Shown here: one piece after another, positions 7,487-10,418 of the stretch
How positions within the stretch are numbered: the first letter of the stretch is position 1
How the letters are laid out: every line of letters begins with the position of its first letter
NCBI GenBank assembly: GCA_026397675.1
Contig: JAPLUH010000235.1
Coordinates: 1 to 10,418, forward strand
Length of the DNA: 10,418 bases
DNA from: Verrucomicrobiota bacterium
GTDB lineage: Bacteria; Verrucomicrobiota; Verrucomicrobiia; Limisphaerales; UBA9464
Reading direction: 5' to 3'
Notes under the pieces: generated by a model
What the model saw: the letters and a program-made list of their open reading frames with translations, nothing else
The model's database searches: none
Told to the model about the DNA's origin: nothing
Program-made: the position numbers and the translations under genes

Positions 7487-7514
7487 ACTATTCTCACCCC
7501 ACCATCGCTCGCAA
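7487..7514 (-). promoter_or_regulatory. Weak sigma70-like promoter candidate before module A
   Basis: On the minus strand TTGCGA (7514-7509) and AATAGT (7492-7487) are separated by 16 bp, each matching four of six consensus bases. The predicted transcript would start almost at the ATG (7478), implying a leaderless or nearly leaderless mRNA. The 111-bp gap 7479-7589 has no convincing terminator after the VirK-like gene, so read-through from upstream is equally possible. Confidence 0.2.
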
Positions 7515-7589
7515 TTCCGATTGGCCGGAAGGGGAATCCGACCGCGGAGACGAAGACAGGCAGACACCAGCTCTGGCCGAGACGGTCCG

Positions 7590-8570
7590 TCAGTGGGGTA
7601 CTTGTGGCTGTGCTGTCGAGGTGGGGCGGTTGCTCGACTGGTCCCAGTGGGCACGGAGTTGGGCCGCAAGATCGCGCAGCAGGGCGTAGCGCTTTTGGTA
7701 GAGGCTGCGTTTGCTGGTTTTGATCTCCTCGCGTGGGATTTCCACGTGCCGGAGTGGTAGGTCAAAACAACCGTCGTGGGGCGACATCGTTCCGCCGGAT
7801 TCGGTCCACAGCCGATCGTAAGAAGCCTCGATCACCTTCCGGTTCTGTAGGTGACGGTAGACGGTCTCAGAATCGGCCACCCCTCGGACTTCAACCGCTC
7901 CAATCCAATCGGCCAGTTGTTGTACCAGGTACAAGGCGAAGGCCTTCGGTCGCATGCCGAACATCTCGCGGGTGAGTTGCCGGACGATCTCCGGTTGATC
8001 CGGTGCGTTGCCGCCTTGCAGGCCGCCGATGAACACCCCGCGACCCACGCCTGGCCGTTCGGTGACGGAGACGGTCACGGTGTAAATCATGGTCTCGGCT
8101 GGAGCTAGAAACACGCTGAAGGACAGATCCCCTTCCTTCTCGTAGCGGTCCGTGTAGCACAGGCGAACCACCAGTGAGCGCCCTTCTTCCAGTGGGAGTC
8201 GGCCGAGCTCGAGACCGGGGTCTCGATAAATGGCGTTCAGAGTGGCTTCCGGCAGGGTGGCCTCGACCCAGGTGTAATGGGTTTTCAGGGCGGCCAACCG
8301 CGCCGCAAATCCGTGGCGTCGGGTGGAGTAGGGGCGCTGCAATTTGGTGTAGAGCCGCAATCGGGCGGCCGTGGCTACTTGCAAACGGGGTGTCTCGAGA
8401 AACCGGTACCATTCTAGAGTCCAAGGCCATTGGATCAGACTTCGAGCGACCAGTTTCCAGCGGCGAATGACCCCGCGGTGCCCGCCACCGGAATAAAGGA
8501 CTGCAGGCAGGCTGAGAGTTTTGCTCAGAACCTGTGCCCATGTAGGAGGCTGCGGGGAATCAATGGTCAT
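7590..8570 (-). CDS. VirK/YbjX (DUF535) family protein
   Basis: A 326-aa protein from the ATG at 8570, close to the length of enterobacterial YbjX and VirK (about 315-330 aa). Family hallmarks (numbered from this start): IGGLQGG at 181-187, FGMRPKAFALYLVQQLADWIG at 204-224 (key residues GMRPK), YDRLWTESGG at 251-260, and a C-terminal SKRSLYQKRYALLRDL at 286-301. No signal peptide or membrane segment is obvious, so it is probably cytoplasmic or membrane-associated. Members have been linked to correct surface placement of IcsA in Shigella and to resistance to antimicrobial peptides in Salmonella, but the molecular activity is unknown, and transferring those roles here would be inference. An upstream in-frame TTG at 8618 would add 16 Arg-rich residues; it has no Shine-Dalgarno and is less likely. 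The gene lies 82 nt after an ABC permease gene and 111 nt before the PSCyt1 gene, all on one strand. The stop is TGA. Confidence 0.85.
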   Translation of the reverse strand: MTIDSPQPPTWAQVLSKTLSLPAVLYSGGGHRGVIRRWKLVARSLIQWPWTLEWYRFLETPRLQVATAARLRLYTKLQRPYSTRRHGFAARLAALKTHYTWVEATLPEATLNAIYRDPGLELGRLPLEEGRSLVVRLCYTDRYEKEGDLSFSVFLAPAETMIYTVTVSVTERPGVGRGVFIGGLQGGNAPDQPEIVRQLTREMFGMRPKAFALYLVQQLADWIGAVEVRGVADSETVYRHLQNRKVIEASYDRLWTESGGTMSPHDGCFDLPLRHVEIPREEIKTSKRSLYQKRYALLRDLAAQLRAHWDQSSNRPTSTAQPQVPH

Positions 8571-8648
8571 CGGATGGCGGCGAAATCGGACGGCAACTCG
8601 ACCCACTCGTCGTGGCAAAAGCTATTCAAATCGCTGATTTTCCAGTGA

Positions 8649-8681
8649 ACCGTCAACGCGTGGGATTCGTTGATGAACGGT
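8649..8681 (-). repeat. Hairpin over the 3' end of the ABC permease gene
   Basis: ACCGT CAACG (8649-8658) pairs with CGTTG (8668-8672) and ACGGT (8677-8681), giving 10 bp with a 9-nt loop and a 4-nt bulge. It covers the stop codon region of the permease gene. No T-run follows in the direction of transcription, so it is not a standard intrinsic terminator; it might stabilise the mRNA end. The rest of the gap to the VirK-like gene (to 8571) holds nothing else I can identify. Confidence 0.3.
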
Positions 8682-10344
8682 CTCCAAAAACACGCAGTTT
8701 GAGGTTTTGGCGATGGGTTCTCGAGCGGTGGATCATCCAAAGGCTGACGAGCCCCCAGACGATCCATCCGAATCGAGCCGCGCCCTGGATCGGACGGACA
8801 GTCATCGTCTCGGAATCGGCGAGTGACAACAGGGCCACCGGGGCCGACGCAGGCAACGAGAGCGGCGAGACGCCCGCGATCCAAATCCCCACGTGCAAGT
8901 AGTCGTTGTCGATGCTGGCGATGATCGCTCCGGCCATGAGCGGCAGTACGCCAATGAAGAGCAGGCCCATGCCCACGGCTCGGCCCCCTTGGGCATCCAA
9001 CAGGGCTTGCAGCGATCCGGTCACCGCGAAAAGGATCAGGCAGTGGATGATCAGGATGTGAAGCCCTGCGTGATGGCCTGGAAACCAACGCGATTCGAGC
9101 AGGCCCTGGGTGAAGAGGTACCAGCCGATGCCGCCGCAAAGTGAAAGGATTGCAGTGCTGAGGGTGGCCGAATCGGTATCACCGAAGGCGGGCAGACGAT
9201 CCTCGCCGTTCTTGAAGGCGCGCCGCCAACCCCGGAGTTGCCGCTCACGGTCTGGCGTGATGATCCCGGCCAGCACACAGGCCAGGCCGGTGGTGAACAG
9301 GCCGTACACCGCGATCATGGCCAGCGCCTCCGTGTTGTCTGGCTTCCAGTCGATGGCTTGACGGGTGAACCAACGGAAATTTCGAGACGGGAATAAGTCT
9401 CCGGGATCAATGAGCGGCAGCGCATGCCCGAGCAGCACCACTTGCATCGCAATAAAGGTGCCCACCGCCCAGAATTGGCTGAGCAAATGGGCCTCTTCCT
9501 GCCGCCACTTGCGGCAGAGCATTACTACGAACAGGCCGATCAGCCCGGCTTGGGAAACCGTGGTGAAGACCACCTCGGGCAGCTTGAGATTGAAGAACCG
9601 AGGCGTTGGAAAGAAATTCTGACCGATGCGCAGCGCTGCGCCGGCCTTCTCGGGAAGGAGATCGGGCAGGCTCTCGTAGAAGACCGGTGTGATGGTCAGG
9701 TACTTGAAGAAAACGAGACCGAATTTGGCCAACTGGGGGATGACGGTGTAGAGCGAGAACACCATTCCGATGGAAATGAGGAAGGCCCACCGGCGGTTCC
9801 GGACAACGGTGCCGGTCAGGAGTCCGGTGGCGTGGTAAGTGACCGCGGTGGTGAAGAGGATCCAATACAGCGGCGCCCAAGCCGAAGCGGGAACATGTCC
9901 CCGAGCCATGGCCCAGGCGGTGAACGGGAGGCTGGAGGCGGCCAAGAGGTATTCGCGCATGGGCAGGCCAAAGAGGTATCCCACCACCTTGGTCAGCGGC
10001 GCCATGGGGACGAGTCGTTGGTAATCGACACTGCCTTCGTCCCGTTCGGTGATCATGCCGCCCGAGACTTGTGCGGTGCCCATGACGAACAGGATGAAGG
10101 CCTGTAGGACCAGCAGCGGGATGATGGCCGAACGGGCCGCACTGACCGGATCGGACTCGGTGCGAATGCCGAGTGAGTAGGAGATGCCGACGATGAACGC
10201 CGACAGCACCAGCGTGATGCAAAGCCCCACAGCCAAATCGCGGGATCGAAGCCGAGAGCGCACGTAGCGTCGCAGCACGGGATTCTCCCAGAGCCGCCAA
10301 GCGGAGACCTCGTTTTGGTCGGAGTCCGTCGTAGGGGCGTTCAT
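8653..10344 (-). CDS. ABC-2-type transporter permease
   Basis: A 563-aa polytopic inner-membrane protein with about 12-14 hydrophobic segments (for example about 37-60, 72-92, 153-176, 185-205, 258-277, 287-310, 338-361, 394-412, 425-447, 456-476, 483-505, 523-538). It is longer than a simple six-helix ABC-2 permease, so it may be a two-domain form. The best functional clue is TERDEGSVDYQRLVPMAPL at 99-117, which matches the pattern ERxxGTxxxLxxxPL of ABC-2 permeases just after the second helix, where the permease is thought to contact the ATPase. The start ATG (10344) overlaps the stop of the preceding gene in ATGA, typical of translational coupling between ATPase and permease. The C-terminal tail is basic and Ser/Thr-rich. 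It would work as an ATP-driven exporter or, as for some such systems, in gliding or envelope biogenesis. The substrate cannot be read from the sequence. Confidence 0.8.
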   Translation of the reverse strand: MNAPTTDSDQNEVSAWRLWENPVLRRYVRSRLRSRDLAVGLCITLVLSAFIVGISYSLGIRTESDPVSAARSAIIPLLVLQAFILFVMGTAQVSGGMITERDEGSVDYQRLVPMAPLTKVVGYLFGLPMREYLLAASSLPFTAWAMARGHVPASAWAPLYWILFTTAVTYHATGLLTGTVVRNRRWAFLISIGMVFSLYTVIPQLAKFGLVFFKYLTITPVFYESLPDLLPEKAGAALRIGQNFFPTPRFFNLKLPEVVFTTVSQAGLIGLFVVMLCRKWRQEEAHLLSQFWAVGTFIAMQVVLLGHALPLIDPGDLFPSRNFRWFTRQAIDWKPDNTEALAMIAVYGLFTTGLACVLAGIITPDRERQLRGWRRAFKNGEDRLPAFGDTDSATLSTAILSLCGGIGWYLFTQGLLESRWFPGHHAGLHILIIHCLILFAVTGSLQALLDAQGGRAVGMGLLFIGVLPLMAGAIIASIDNDYLHVGIWIAGVSPLSLPASAPVALLSLADSETMTVRPIQGAARFGWIVWGLVSLWMIHRSRTHRQNLKLRVFGDRSSTNPTR

Positions 10345-10418
10345 GGCAGGAGAGGCGGGGTAGCAATGTCGACGAGGAGTTCCTCCAGTGAGGAACGTTT
10401 CTCTTCGAAGGTCCTCAG
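10341..10418 (-). CDS. Probable ABC transporter ATP-binding protein, C-terminal end only
   Basis: The last 25 codons plus TGA of a gene entering from the right edge. The peptide contains RTFEEKRSSLEELLVDI and ends in ATPPLLP. The SLEE+L+D/L pattern near the C-terminus is common in ATPases of ABC-2 systems (SLEEVFL-type ends). The stop overlaps the permease ATG by 4 nt. The nucleotide-binding motifs (Walker A, signature, Walker B) lie outside the window, so the call rests on the tail pattern and on the neighbouring permease. Confidence 0.6.
   Translation of the reverse strand: MRTFEEKRSSLEELLVDIATPPLLP

Noticed and set aside
6784..7497. A 237-codon minus-strand open frame over the start of the PSCyt1 gene
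   Set aside because: It is out of frame with the recognisable cytochrome/DUF1549 protein and has Arg/Pro/Ser-rich shadow composition without any family motif.
7479..7589. Possible terminator after the VirK-like gene
   Set aside because: Only short stems (for example TTCCG/CGGAA at 7515-7530) are present and no T-run follows in the direction of transcription.
8567..9139. A 190-codon minus-strand frame spanning the permease/VirK junction
   Set aside because: It mostly overlaps the permease in another frame, and its composition (Arg, His, Pro, Gly) is that of a shadow frame.
9424..10107. A 227-codon plus-strand open frame
   Set aside because: It is antisense to the permease, has Gly/Glu-rich composition and no recognisable domain. 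No other plus-strand frame in the window looks like a real gene either.
9407..10366. A 319-codon minus-strand open frame overlapping the ABC permease
   Set aside because: It lies in another frame of a gene with clear membrane segments; its product is rich in Arg, His, Pro and Gly, typical of a shadow frame in GC-rich DNA.
1..10418. CRISPR array, tRNA/rRNA, insertion sequence, attachment site
   Set aside because: I saw no spaced direct-repeat series, no cloverleaf or CCA-type ends, no transposase-like protein and no flanking terminal inverted repeats.

Overview
The window is about 10.4 kb of GC-rich DNA. Every gene I can support lies on the minus strand, so transcription runs from the right edge (10418) to the left edge (1). 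Two neighbouring gene pairs, each a DUF1549/DUF1553 cytochrome-type protein followed by a Tat-exported DUF1501 protein, point strongly to the PVC superphylum (Planctomycetota or Verrucomicrobiota), where these families are greatly expanded. I lean towards Verrucomicrobiota, but the window has no rRNA or other taxonomic marker, so this is an inference.

In transcription order the layout is as follows. (1) 10418-10341 is the last 25 codons of a gene whose end resembles an ABC transporter ATPase. Its stop overlaps the start of a 563-aa polytopic ABC-2-type permease (10344-8653) by 4 bp (ATGA). (2) 8570-7590 is a VirK/YbjX (DUF535) family protein, the only gene here with well-known relatives in enterobacteria. 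(3) Module A is a 737-aa PSCyt1-DUF1549-DUF1553 protein (7478-5265) and, 10 nt on, a 470-aa DUF1501 protein with a GTG start (5254-3842). (4) 3841-3571 is a 271-bp intergenic region packed with inverted repeats. It includes two mutually exclusive hairpins, the second followed by a T6 run, laid out like a terminator/antiterminator. (5) Module B is a 933-aa protein with Ig-like (BIG2-type) regions, an unusual CX4CH haem-type motif, DUF1549, a coiled coil and DUF1553 (3570-769). After 18 nt comes a second Tat-type DUF1501 protein (750 to beyond position 1), cut by the window edge.

The two modules share gene order and the core DUF1549/DUF1553/DUF1501 set, but have different N-terminal sensor or cytochrome regions, so they look like two versions of one exported system rather than a recent duplication. 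Signal peptides and Tat signals place both partners outside the cytoplasmic membrane. Their biochemical role is not established; an extracytoplasmic redox or hydrolytic role is a reasonable inference only. The ABC and VirK-like genes may also concern the cell envelope.

I found no tRNA, rRNA, CRISPR array, insertion sequence or attachment site. Gene density is high, and the only gaps are 271, 111 and 82 bp plus very short junctions.
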